This document shows, in pieces, positions 1 through 11,382 of a DNA stretch of 55,975 bases (position 1 is its first letter; each line of letters opens with the position of its first letter). The DNA is from Nemertoderma westbladi (Eukaryota > Xenacoelomorpha > Nemertodermatida > Nemertodermatidae). Position numbers and translations under genes: made by a program. The notes under the pieces are model-generated. The model was not told the DNA's origin and did not search any database. It saw nothing but the letters and a program-made list of their open reading frames with translations. The stretch covers positions 1 to 55,975 of the forward strand of contig JAUCBJ010006906.1 in NCBI GenBank assembly GCA_032718475.1. The letters are read 5' to 3'.

Positions 1-569
1 TTTTTCAATCTTAAAACACCCCATGGCAGCATCTTAAATCAACAGCTGCGAGGCAAAACACCCCATAGCTAAATTCGACCATATAGGGTGCTTTGCCTTG
101 TTAACTCTGTCGACCAAATAACCCTATCCTTGAGTTAGGGTTTTTTGCCTTGCGCTTTACTTTTAAGCCAATCAATTATTTAAGGAATTGACCAATCAGA
201 AGTAATATCCTTTGTCATTTAATAATATTTATTTACTCTACTTAAAGGTAACTTGTCTGGCCGGAAATTAATTTTAGTTATTTTAATTTGACCTGGCGCA
301 AATTAATTTACCCTATCTAGTTATATTGATTTTTGTTAGGAATTTACTCTTTATTACAACCAACAATGTACTAACAGTCTTGTAAGTTTTAAGGGGAAAT
401 GGAGTTTGACAATAATGACGAGGACGAGAATCTGGATACGTTTTTTGGATTTGTTATTACATCAGAAGGAGAAATAGGAACTGGGACAGATGGAGTAGTT
501 GGACGCGGGCCTGGGATGGGTGATGTAGTGTTAGGTACTGGGGAAGCGGAAAGTGAAGAAGGAGAACTA
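1..569. other. AT-rich non-coding leader of the window
   Basis: I see no supportable gene here. The stretch is AT-rich and ends in degenerate copies of the 27-bp repeat that follows. An open frame starts at 399 with a short non-repetitive acidic stretch before running into the minisatellite, but nothing else supports it as a gene. Confidence 0.5.
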
Positions 570-3424
570 GATGGATCTCTTGTTGGAACTGGGGACGCGG
601 AATGGTTGTTGGAACTGGGGAAGGTGGAATGGTTGTTGGAACTGGGGAAGGTGGAGTGGTTGTTGAAACTGGGGAAGGTGGAATGGTTGTTGGAACTGGG
701 GAAGGTGGAATGGTTGTTGGAACTGGGGAGTGGAATGGTTGTTGGAACAGGGGAAGGTGGAATGGTTGTTGGAACTGGGGAAGGTGGAATGGTTGTTGGA
801 ACTGGGGAGTGGAATGGTTGTTGGAACTGGGGAGTGGAATGGTTGTTGGAACAGGGGAAGGTGGAATGGTTGTTGGAACTGGGGAAGGTGGAGTGGTTGT
901 TGAAACTGGGGAAGGTGGAATGGTTGTTGGAACTGGGGAGTGGAATGGTTGTTGGAACTGGGGAGTGGAATGGTTGTTGGAACAGGGGAAGGTGGAATGG
1001 TTGTTGGAACTGGGGAAGGTGGAATGGTTGTTGGAACTGGGGAAGGTGGAATGGTTGTTGGAACTGGGGAAGGTGGAATGGTTGTTGGAACTGGGGATGG
1101 TGGAGATGTGGTTGGAACTGGGGAAGGTGGAATGGTTGCTGGAACTGGGGAAGGTGGAATGGTTGTTGGAACTGGGGATGGTGTAATGGTTGCTGGAACT
1201 GGGGAAAGTGGAATGGTTGTTGGAACTGGGGAAAGTGGAATGGTTGTTGGAACTGGGGAAGGTGGAATGGTTGTTGGAACTGGGGAAGGTGGAATGGTTG
1301 TTGGAACTGGGGAAAGTGGAATGGTTGTTGGAACTGGGGAAAGTGGAATGGTTGTTGGAACTGGGGAAGGAGGAGATGTGGTTGGCACGGGGGAAGGTGG
1401 AATGGTTGTTGGAACTGGGGAGTGGAATGGTTGTTGGAACTGGGGAAGGTGGAATGGTTGTTGGAACTGGGGAGTGGAATGGTTGTTGGAACTGGGGAAG
1501 GTGGAATGGTTGTTGGAACTGGGGATGGTGGAGATGTGGTTGGAACTGGGGAAGGTGGAATGGTTGCTGGAACTGGGGAAGGTGGAATGGTTGTTGGAAC
1601 TGGGGAAGGTGGAATGGTTGTTGGAACTGGGGAAGGTGGAATGGTTGCTGGAACTGGGGAAAGTGGAATGGTTGTTGGAACTGGGGAAAGTGGAATGGTT
1701 GTTGGAACTGGGGAAGGTGGAATGGTTGTTGGAACTGGGGAAGGTGGAATGGTTGTTGGAACTGGGGAAAGTGGAATGGTTGTTGGAACTGGGGAAGATG
1801 GAATGGTTGTTGGAACTGGGGAAGGTGGAATGGTTGTTGGAACTGGGGAAAGTGGAATGGTTGTTGGAACTGGGGAAGGTGGAATGGTTGTTGGAACTGG
1901 GGAAGGTGGAATGGTTGCTGGAACTGGGGAAGGTGGAATGGTTGTTGGAACTGGGAAGTTGGAATGGTTGTTGGAACTGGGGAAGGTGGAATGGTTGTTG
2001 GAACTGGGGAAAGTGGAATGGTTGTTGGAACTGGGGAAGGTGGAATGGTTGTTGGAACTGGGGAAGGTGCAATGGTTGTTGGAACTGGGAAGTTGGAATG
2101 GTTGTTGGAACTGGGGAAGGAGGAGATGTGGTTGGCACGGGGGAAGGTGGAATGGTTGTTGAAACTGGGGAAGGTGGAATGGTTGTTGGAACTGGGGAGT
2201 GGAATGGTTGTTGGAACTGGGGAAGGTGGAATGGTTGTTGGAACTGGGGAAAGTGGAATGGTTGTTGGAACTGGGGAAGGTGGAATGGTTGTTGGAACTG
2301 GGGAAGGTGGAATGGTTGTTGGAACTGGGGAAGGTGGAATGGTTGTTGGAACTGGGAAGTTGGAATGGTTGTTGGAACTGGGGAAGGAGGAGATGTGGTT
2401 GGCACGGGGGAAGGTGGAATGGTTGTTGGAACTGGGGATGGTGGAATGGTTGCTGGAACTGGGGAAAGTGGAATGGTTGTTGGAACTGGGAAAAGTGGAA
2501 TGGCTGTTGGAACTGGGGGATGGTGGAATGGTTGTTGGAACTGGGGAAGGTGGAGTGGTTGTTGGAACTGGGGAAGATGGAATGGTTGTTGGAACTGGGG
2601 AAGGTGGAATGGTTGTTGGAACTGGGGAAGGTGGAATGGTTGTTGGAACTGGGAAGTTGGAATGGTTGTTGGAACTGGGGAAGGAGGAGATGTGGTTGGC
2701 ACGGGGTAAGGTGGAATGGTTGTTGGAACTGGGGATGGTGGAATGGTTGCTGGAACTGGGGAAAGTGGAATGGTTGTTGGAACTGGGGAAGGTGGAATGG
2801 TTGTTGGAACTGGAGAAGGTGGAATGGTTGTTGGAACTGGGGAAGATGGAATGGTTGTTGGAACTGGGGAAGGTGGAATGGTTGCTGGAATAGGGGAAGG
2901 TGGAATGGTTGCTGGAACTGGAGAAGGTGGAATGGTTGCTGGAACTGGGGAAGGTGGAATGGTTGCTGGAACTGGGGAAGGTGGAATGGTTGCTGGAACT
3001 GGGGAAGGTGGAATGGTTGCTGGAACTGGGGAAGGTGGAATGGTTGTTGGAACTGGGGAAGGTGGAATGGTTGCTGGAACTGGGGAAGGTGGAATGGTTG
3101 CTGGAACTGGGGAAGGTGGAATGGTTGCTGGAACTGGGGAAGGTGGAATGGTTGCTGGAACTGGGGAAGGTGGAATGGTTGTTGGAACTGGGGAAGGTGG
3201 AATGGTTGCTGGAACTGGGGAAGGTGGAATGGTTGTTGGAACTGGGGAGTGGAATGGTTGTTGGAACTGGGGAAGGTGGAATGGTTGCTGGAACTGGTGA
3301 GTGGAATGGTTGTTGGAACTGGGGAAGGTGGAATGGTTGTTGGAACTGGGGAAGGTGGAATGGTTGTTGGCACTGGGGAAGGTGGAATGGTTGCTGGAAC
3401 TGGGGAAGGTGGAATGGTTGTTGA
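570..3424. repeat. 27-bp minisatellite, about 100 units
   Basis: Tandem array of a 27-bp unit with core ggaactggggaaggtgg followed by aatggttgtt. Variant units of 25 and 26 bp (ggggagtgg and gggaagttgg forms) and a longer variant containing gaggagatgtggttggcac recur in the same order several times. Because 27 is a multiple of three and the unit has no stop codon in most frames, the array is open for hundreds of codons in several frames on both strands. The translations are simple 9-residue repeats. The plus strand is G-rich with regular runs of 2-4 G. I treat it as non-coding. Confidence 0.93.
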
Positions 3425-3894
3425 AATTCCTAAGTCCTTTAGGAAATGCATGGACGTTAGGGTTCCCCACCCTGGTCGCCTGTTGCTACGACAACCCCGC
3501 CAATAAGAGTATTCTGGAACAGGAGATGAGTTGCGGGTCGTTGTCAACCTACATACGGGACTGTGAGCGGCAACGGATGACACAACCACCACCACCATCC
3601 ACTCGCAATAAGTCCAACTTGGAGTTTCGGTTTCCTGTAATTCTCTGGAGTAAAGCGATTTCATTCTTCGATAGCTAATAAACCTTTTATTCCGATTTAA
3701 ATTATTTTCTATTATAAACAATCGGGTTGGAGCACGAAACATAATATTTATTATTTATTTTAGGATTATAGGAGGTTTCTTTGTATATATCGCACTGGAA
3801 TTCTACATAATTGTGTCTTTGTTAGTTCTTACGATGATTTTCAAGGAAAAAATTTTCCTGTCATTTTATTGAAATTTTTTTGATTTTCAGTCTA
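3425..3894. other. Spacer between two minisatellites
   Basis: Unique-looking DNA of about 470 bases between the 27-bp and 63-bp arrays. No gene, RNA or element is recognised. Confidence 0.5.
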
Positions 3895-5046
3895 ACTGGA
3901 AACAGAGAGGAAGGGTTTACTGTGGAAGATAACCCATGGTGGTGAACAGTCATTCCTTTGGGAAACAGAGTGGAAGGATTTACTGTGGAAGATCAACCAT
4001 GGTGGTGAACAGACATTCCATTAGAAACAGAGTGGAAGGGTTTACTGTGGAAGATCACTCATGGTGGTGAACAGGCATTCCTTTAGAAAACAGAATGGGA
4101 AGGGTTTACTGTGGAAGATCAACATGGCGGTGAACAGGCATTCATTTAGGAAACAGAGGGGAAGGGTTTACTGTGGAAGATCACCCATGGTGTTGAACAG
4201 GCATTCCTTTAGAAAACAAAGTGGAAGGGTTTATTGTGGAAGATCACCCATGATGGTGAACAGGCATTCCTTTAGGGAACAGAGTGAACGGGTTTACTGT
4301 GGAAGATCAACCATGGTGGTGAACAGGCATTCCTTTAGGAAACAGAGTGGAAGGGTTTACTGTGGAATATCACCCATGATGGTGAACAGGCATTCCTTTA
4401 GGGAACAGAGTGAAAGGGTTTACTGTGGAATATCACCTATGTTGGTGAACAGGCATTCCTTTGGGAAACAGAGTGGAAGGGTTTACTGTGGAAGATCAAC
4501 CATGGTGGTGAACAGGCATTCCTTTGGGAAACAGAGTGGAAGGGTTTACTGTGGAAGATCACCCATGGCGGTGAACAGGCATTCCTTTGGGAAACAGAGT
4601 GGAAGGGTTTACTGTGGAAGATCACCCATGGTGGTGAACAGGCATTCCTTTGGAAAGCAGAGTGGAAGGGTTTACTGTGGAAGATCACCCATGGTGGTGA
4701 ACAGGCATTCCTTTGGAAAGCAGAGTGGAAGGGTTTACTGTGGAAGATCACCCATGGTGGTGAACAGGCATTCCTTTGGGAAACAGAGTGGAAGGGTTTA
4801 CTGTGGAAGATCAACCATGGTGGTGAACAGGCATTCCTTTGGGAAACAGAGTGGAAGGGTTTACTGTGGAAGATCACCCATGGCGGTGAACAGGCATTCA
4901 TTTAGGAAACAGAGGGGAAGGGTTTACTGTGGAAGATCACCCATGGTGTTGAACAGGCATTCCTTTAGAAAACAAAGTAGAAGGGTTTACTGTGGAAGAT
5001 CACCCATGATGGTGAACAGGCATTCCTTTAGGGAACAGAGTGAAAG
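3895..5046. repeat. 63-bp minisatellite, about 18 units
   Basis: Tandem units of 63 bp, core atggtggtgaacaggcattc, then ctttgggaaacagagtgg and a stretch ending gaagatcaccc. Since 63 equals 21 codons, the array from 4061 onward stays open on the plus strand, continuing to a stop at 5186-5188 after about 45 non-repeat codons (375 codons in total). The repeat unit would encode 21 residues beginning MVVNRHSF and ending YCGRSP. The first two or three units contain small indels that break this frame. Coding function is possible but unsupported by a promoter, splice sites or a recognised domain. Confidence 0.9.
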
Positions 5047-5421
5047 TCTTAGTCTAACAGTCTTACTCCTTCGTAATTTTTTAATCAAATTGTTTGAATT
5101 TTTAGTGAATTGTCTAGACATATTGACCAATAAAACTTATAAACAGAATTTTGAAATTGTTCACGCTTTTAGAACTGTAACAGTTTAACCTGTTAATTTA
5201 CGTGTCTTATGTTGTCTGACAGCCCGCACAATATTATGACCACAGCAGAAGCCAGTCTAGCGCGGCGTATGACTCACCGTTGGGAGACTGAATTCTATGG
5301 CCGAGAATGGGGTAGGCTACTTTGTATTATTCGATTAAACTATACTATATAATCTCTCAATTGGCTCTTCCTATCATTGCGAAGCAGAATTCGCCAAGCG
5401 TTGGATTGTTCACCCACTAAT

Positions 5422-5476
<55 letters not shown>

Positions 5477-6172
5477 ATGAGATTGTCATTGCAACAGCAA
5501 TACTGCCGTTGTTTGGCAATACACCCTATCTCAAAATTTTCAAAAAAATTTTTATTTGACCAATTGGGGTAACTTGACACGCTCTTTTCAATGAAACTAA
5601 GAAAAGTGGGGTGTTCCTTAAGTACCCCCATACTTCGGCCTTAAACGACATCGAATTCATTTTTGAGAGTAATCAGCTGTTATTTGCTTCGAATTTCTCC
5701 TGGAGAGGAATTAATTTATATTGCGTCCAATTTTCCCCCCTATCTGAAATAATAATAATAATTCCATCTACAATAATCAACTCATGACTTATGGCATGCT
5801 GAAGGCCTGTGATTGGTTAGTTTGAGTAGAAATATGTAGTAAATGTGAGACGCATCTTATATATTTTAACAAATGACTTTTGACTTATGTGTTACCAATG
5901 GAGCGCGGGAGCTACACTTTTCACATACGGACTCAGACAAAATCTGAAAACTACTTATGGGCCTAATGCATTTCATAAAAAATCGCTTCAAAGCGACAAA
6001 AGGTTTAACATAAGATGTAAATTAAGGCGGTTGTGAATTGTATACGAATACTATTGTTTAGTTTATTGTTTTGGTTGAAATAACGTGCCAGTGTTACCTG
6101 CTCCTTTCCCTAAATTGATAATTTAACATTGAGGCGGGACATTAATTCGCCAAGATGGGATTTGCGTTCATT
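5047..6172. other. Non-coding stretch
   Basis: About 1.1 kb of mostly AT-rich DNA. Only short chance ORFs occur and nothing is recognised. Confidence 0.5.
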
Positions 6173-6199
6173 CCCCCCCCCCCCCCCCCCCCCCCCCCC
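6173..6199. repeat. 27-base poly-C tract
   Basis: Uninterrupted run of C. Long homopolymers of C or G recur in the window (11361-11382 and around 54139-54157). The exact length is likely to be uncertain in sequencing. Confidence 0.9.
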
Positions 6200-6271
6200 T
6201 GTCTCACCCATCAAGACTGAATTCACTTTAAAAAACACGGTGGCAGTAATTTTCCCTCGTTACATTTAGTT

Positions 6272-6467
6272 AGACTCCACCTTAGTGTAGTGGTTGCATT
6301 GAATTTACATCTCTCTGGAGGTCGAGGGTTCGATCCCCACATGAGGGCCAGGGCAGTTTTCGTTTCGGCATGACTGCTTGATGGGACTAGCCAGGGCGCA
6401 TCTCTGACTTTCATCCTTAAGTGGTAGCTCTAACTGCCGAATAAAAGTTTACTTGTTTATTTTTTTT
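6272..6467 (+). mobile_element. tRNA-derived SINE
   Basis: An RNA polymerase III type 2 internal promoter is visible: an A-box-like ttagtgtagtgg at 6282-6293 and a perfect B box ggttcgatccc at 6327-6337, spaced as in a tRNA gene. The tRNA-like head is followed by a ~100-base unrelated body containing cagggcagttttcg and a T-rich/oligo-T tail after aataaaagtttacttg. This head-body-tail order is that of a tRNA-derived SINE rather than a functional tRNA, since no convincing cloverleaf with acceptor pairing is seen. No other copy occurs in the window. Confidence 0.75.
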
Positions 6468-6594
6468 ACAACTACAAGTGTTGACAAGTATCTTAAACTA
6501 ATTCAATTGGTAAGCATATGTTAAAAAAATATGTAAATTTTGATAATAATTTAACAAACTAATTGCAACGATCTAACTAGCTAGGAACCTTGTA

Positions 6595-6708
6595 ATTCCG
6601 GTAAAATTCCGGCCGGAATTGACCCCATTCCGGCAATTCCGGCCGGAACCGGAATCGTTCAAAAACCGCCGGAATTCCGGCCGGAACGGAATTCCGGGAC
6701 ATCCCTAA
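6595..6708. repeat. Cluster of ttccggccggaa palindromes
   Basis: Several copies of the self-complementary word ttccggccggaa and near variants in 110 bases, ending in cgggacatccc. This resembles the palindromic subterminal sequence of a DNA-transposon end (hAT-type ends often carry such words), but only one end is visible here. Confidence 0.5.
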
Positions 6709-7342
6709 TTATGATTATGATTGCCTGATAACTTTATAGAAGTAAAAGTGTCTGAGTCTGTACTCCCAGATATTCCCATTGGTGATATCTCCTTGGCAGA
6801 AGTGAAGGCTGCTGCAAAGAGCATTAAGACCAATCGTTCCAGTGGAGTAGATGGTGTTCCCCTTGAGGTCTTTAAAATACCTGAGTGTTTAAAGCTCATC
6901 TATCCCATCATAGTAGACATGTACCGAACAACAAGAGTCCCACAAGAAATGAAAACAAATAAGTTGGTGCCAGTTCCCAAGAAGGGCAACCTAACACTCT
7001 ATGGTTCTTTTCGGGGAATCTCATTGATCTCGATTGCTGCAAAGCTATACAATAGAATTCTATTAAATCGCATCAGGGATCCCATTGAGAGACTGCTCCG
7101 TGGAAATCAGAATGGATTCCGTAAAGGTCGTGGGACCATGGAGCCCATTTTTGCACTTAGAAGGATAATTGAAGAGTTATCAAAAAAGAAAGACAGGCAT
7201 CTGGCTGTTATCTTTGTTGACTTCTTCAAGGCCCTTGATTCAGTCTATCGCTCACTTATGTTCAGCATACTTTCATTATATGGGATTCCTGATGAAATTA
7301 TTGCAGCAATCAGATCAGTATACGATGGTTCGACAACATGCG
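6709..7342 (+). pseudogene. LINE family A fragment, RT N-terminal part (copy A1)
   Basis: Fragment of a non-LTR retrotransposon reverse transcriptase. The frame has no ATG at its left end. It covers the fingers/palm start: a VDGVP stretch, MKTNKLVPVPKKGNL, the FRGISLISIAAKLYNRIL block and FVDFFKALDS, which corresponds to the first catalytic Asp motif. It stops before the ADD motif at about 7342, where homology to the other copies breaks off. The copy is truncated at both ends and cannot be functional. It lies head-on to copy A2, with which it forms an inverted repeat. Confidence 0.85.
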
Positions 7343-7356
7343 CACAAGGATCTGAG

Positions 7357-8240
7357 GATCTGAGGACTTCCAACGTTAACGGTCAGAATTTTGGTCTTTC
7401 TGGAGTTAATAAAAAGACCAACACTAGAAGCAGCATGTTCTAATGAGCTGAGGAGCCGTTGGGCTCCCTCTAATGATTCTGAGAGTACTCCTAAGTCATC
7501 AGCAAAGTCTAGATCAGTTAGGTACTTGGCAGGATTTCCTCGACTTCTGGAGCCAGTAGGTGGAGTTATCATCACCCCATCATCATTATGATGATCTAAG
7601 GACATGCGTAGAACATAGTCAACCATAATAATGAACAAGAATGGTGCAAGTGTGTCTCCTTGGAGGACGCCCCATAACACTTCAAATGGTACTGTGTCAC
7701 CGTCAACAGTAGACACAAATGCTGTCGAACCATCGTATACTGATCTGATTGCTGTAATAATTTCATCAGGAATCCCATATAATGAAAGTATGCTGAACAT
7801 ACGAGAGATTGAATCAAAGGCCTTGAAGAAGTCAACAAAGATAACATCCAGATACCTGTCTTTCTTTTTTGATAACTCTTCAATTATCCTTCTAAGTGCC
7901 AAAATGGGCTCCATGGTCCCAAGACCTTTACGGAACCCATTCTGATTTCCACGGAGCAGTCTCTCAATGGGATCCCTGATGCGATTTAATAGAATTCTAT
8001 TGTATAGCTTTGCAGCAATCGAGATCAATGAGATTCCCCGAAAAGAACCATAGAGTGTTAGGTTGCCCTTCTTGGGAACTGGCACCAACTTATTTGTTTT
8101 CATTTCTTGTGGGACTCTTGTTGTTCTGTACATGTCTACTATTATAGGATAGATGAGCTTTAAATAGTCAGGTATTTTAAAGCCCTCAGGGGGAACACCA
8201 TCTACTCCACTGGCACGATTGGTCTCAATGCTCTGTAAAA
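7357..8240 (-). pseudogene. LINE family A fragment, RT domain (copy A2, inverted)
   Basis: Minus-strand copy of the same reverse transcriptase. It is open from about 8240 down to 7357 and contains FVDFFKAFDS, the GVLQGDTLAPFLF block, DFADDL (second catalytic motif) and the FINSRKTKILTVN block. The C-terminal LYG/CW region found in copy A3 is missing, so it is truncated at both ends. Its outer ~520 bases (7719-8240) are complementary to copy A1 at roughly 93% by eye over the part I compared. The central 7343-7718 region would form the loop of a long hairpin. Confidence 0.88.
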
Positions 8241-9929
8241 GCTTTTGCGGACATAACAAGTCATTTTTACGCAATGCGCTGAATACTCTAAAAAGGCCTA
8301 GAATTGTTCAACTACGCGTCGGTCAGAAATAAACTGAGATGACGAAATCTGTCAGCTGATTCTTTGTGTATGTGGAGGTTTCTTTGTTTGGACATATTTT
8401 TAGCCAATCAGAGCAACCTTCCCTGTTATGCCAATAGAGCCCTATAGAAAATGTTTCTGAGAATCCTATTCCATTCTGGATTCAGCCCTAAGTCCAGACG
8501 TTTCAGACTTTGCCCAAAAACATCTGATGGCTGGAGTTATAAGAACGCAAATCTATTAACGCATTTCATGCGGCATCTTAACACTCTTATAACACATACT
8601 GCTGCACTTTCACCGCACTGTCTTAATGCTGTTTTATATTGTTGTTAATTGCTATTTATGTTAATGGATGTTATATTTGGAGTGTGACGGATCCACCGAG
8701 GATCCCGGTTTATCCGATTTCTTAGCTACGTGTCCCCGCCGTGTGCATGAAAAGAGTCCTGGTGTTATTAACTCTGGTTATTGTTGGTAACGTATAATGT
8801 ATAGAGTATAAGCACAGTTTATGGATTGCAGGATTGAATGAGTACCGGTAACGTACAAATGTGATATAATGGCAGTGGACGGAGACGGTGATAAGAGTCT
8901 CGGTACCACCGTAACTAACTGACTAAAGAGTGAATGAATGATACACTGACATGGTAATATATTGCACCGGTTGGCCGTATTACACTACTCAGCCGATGCC
9001 TTCCCCCCATTGGCTAATAACTTACTTGTCACCCTCCCATTTCCCTGGGTGTGCTTCCCCCCCGCTGCTGTCTCTCTTCTCTCTCCCTCCCGGAGGTATA
9101 ACCTCTGATCCCCGCTGTGTGTGTTCCCTTGGGGCCTATTGTCCCCGCTTATTGGGGTGACACGAGGTTGATTGGTAACCAACCTCGTGCTCCCAATATT
9201 GCTTAAAACCAACTCTGTGTGGGCCTGGCTAGCGGAATTGAATACGCTAACACTCCCCCCCCATGCTATCTTCCCGGTAAGAAGATAGCATCCACCTCTA
9301 ATGCGGTACAATTCCGCTGGATCTCGACCTAGTATCGAGTGTGGTGTGGAACTATTTTTTCGGAGTCGGCTTTCCAGGCCGCTCCCTATGGGTATGATAT
9401 CGCTACCCTGTTTACCTGGCGTCCCGTGTCGGGCCGATCGTGCGCTCCTCTCACACGACTTTTGTTTCCCCATCACTTTCACCACTAACTCTACTCTGTT
9501 CTCACCCTGACTCTCCTCTACTTCTCCTTACTTCCGCTCTAACTCTCGGACCTTCCCGTCCCTCACTCAGCCTCTTATTCCTCCCCCCCACACTTGAATT
9601 GCACCCGCACTCTCTCCACACTACAACTCAACCCCTATCTCTCCCACTCACTCCCGACGAGTTTCACCCCCCTCCTGTGCCGTCGCACTCAAGAAGTGTG
9701 ATGTCGTCCAGTGTCTCGTCCATGATAGTATTATAGTCTATTGGTCCCCAGTCCCAGTAGCTAATTGAGAAAAAGGTTGTACGACTATAGTACTTACTTT
9801 GATTGTATTACTTTCTAAACTAATAATGATTTCTACGTACGTACATACTAATTGCACTTTTCAATTATTTAAGTTACTTGAATTCGTACTTAGGAGTTCG
9901 CACGTCTCGCGTGGTGCCTTCCAGGCATG
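8241..9929. other. Non-coding stretch, pyrimidine-rich in part
   Basis: No gene seen. 9000-9720 is C/T-rich on the plus strand, giving low-complexity open frames on both strands that I do not accept as genes. A perfect short inverted repeat, cacgaggttg and caacctcgtg, lies at about 9160-9192. A solo LTR is conceivable but I could not find matching ends. Confidence 0.45.
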
Positions 9930-11240
9930 TTACTACTACTACTACTACTAGGATCGGCATGCTGCATTGCAGCTGCATTTTTAAGAATGCTGTGCCGGCT
10001 TGTCAACAAAATTGCACCGCCACAACTCCCTATCACCCATGACATTTGCTAGATCATCCGCATCTTTAAGGCCAGTGTCCTTTAAGATGCGTCTCAAGAA
10101 AGTCATGGGCTGTCCACCATGCTTATTCACTCCATGAGGCTGCCAAAGTACAAGATTATGCACTGGCTGGTCCTCACGGCGAAAGCAATGTCCTGCAAAG
10201 CGGAGGCGGTTTTGTTCTAGTGTCAAGCTTGGGGGAACCAATGAGACACCTCCAATGTTATATAGTGTCTGGTTGGAGATGTGTGCATTGTACTTGACAC
10301 AATGAACCCGGCGTAGCATTCTTGTGAATGTGCCATCCAGAGATTTGGTGTCCTCAGCAGTTAGAGCCCAGCATGGACTCCCATAGAGGAGTACTGGAAC
10401 TACTGCTGCTCTAAATAATCGGACCTTAAGTTTCCGATTAATTCTCGGTGACTTCCAAATCCTGGAAAGCCTATTCAAGGCTGCCCATGCCTTTCCCTTA
10501 CGTATTCGAAGGTCCTCACCTGACTTCCGGATCCATGATCCCAGGTAACAGAAGTCGTCCACATGCTCAAGCATACCATCCTTTGAGCTTATGCTCATCC
10601 GATCAGAGACTTGCTGAGGACTTTCAAAGTTAACGGTCAGAATTTTGGTCTTTCTGGAGTTAATAAAAAGACCAACACTAGAAGCAGCATGTTCTAATGA
10701 GCTGAGGAGCCGTTGGGCTCCCTCTAATGATTCTGAGAGTACTCCTAAGTCATCAGCAAAGTCTAGATCAGTTAGGTACTTGGCAGGATTTCCTCGACTT
10801 CTGGAGCCAGTAGGTGGAGTTATCATCACCCCATCATCATTATGATGATCTAAGGACATGCGTAGAACATAGTCAACCACAATAATGAACAAGAATGGTG
10901 CAAGTGTGTCTCCTTGGAGGACGCCCCATAACACTTCAAATGGTTCTGTGTCACCGTCAACAGTAGACACAAATGTTGTCGAACCATCGTATACTGATCT
11001 GATTGCTGCAATAATTTCATCAGGAATCCCATATAATGAAAGTATGCTGAACATACGTGAGCGAGAGACTGAATCAAAGGCCTTGAAGAAGTCAACAAAG
11101 ATAACAGCCAGATGCCTGTCTTTCTTTTTTGATAATTCTTCAATTATCCTTCTAAGTGCCAAAATGGGCTCCATGGTCCCACGACCTTTACGGAACCCAT
11201 TCTGATTTCCACGGAGCAGTCTCTCAATGGGAATTCCTTG
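9930..11240 (-). pseudogene. LINE family A, longest copy: RT plus C-terminal domain (A3)
   Basis: Longest copy of LINE family A, with an open frame from about 11240 down to 9981 (about 420 codons). It begins inside the RT domain at the RLLRGNQNGF block. Order of motifs: FVDFFKAFDSVS, GVLQGDTLAPFLF, DFADDLGVLSES, the GLFINSRKT thumb-proximal block, an FCYLGSWIRKSGEDLRIRK block, LYGSPCWALT, LDGTFTRMLRR, and RFAGHCFRRED with a Cys/His-containing C-terminus. The 3' end carries a trinucleotide tail, act on the plus strand (tag in LINE orientation), at 9931-9950. The 5' end (N-terminal RT and any endonuclease) is missing, as in normal 5'-truncated LINE insertions. The clade is not assigned. Confidence 0.88.
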
Positions 11241-11360
11241 TGCCACTGTTAATATTGCACAGAAAAAAACATATTGTATTTTAAATATTGTGAAGCATCG
11301 CCCAAACTAATAGCAGAAAGCTAGTGCCGTGAGGGCGATGGTTCCATTGGCAGTAGGAGA

Positions 11361-11382
11361 GGGGGGGGGGGGGGGGGGGGGG
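11361..11382. repeat. 22-base poly-G tract
   Basis: Uninterrupted G run directly beyond the 3' end of the family B LINE. The length is probably unstable. Confidence 0.9.

Noticed and set aside
389-3742. Very long open frames (up to 1117 codons) across the 27-bp minisatellite on both strands
   Set aside because: Consequence of a stop-free 27-bp unit. Several overlapping frames are equally open and the peptide switches frame at unit variants.
4437-4901. Minus-strand 154-codon frame in the 63-bp repeat
   Set aside because: Antisense shadow of the repeat with no flanking support.
6282-6350. Functional tRNA gene
   Set aside because: A and B boxes are present, but acceptor and anticodon stems do not form convincingly and a SINE body follows.
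8951-9736. Overlapping plus and minus frames in the pyrimidine-rich stretch
   Set aside because: Low-complexity composition with Ser/Pro/Leu-rich translations and no domains.
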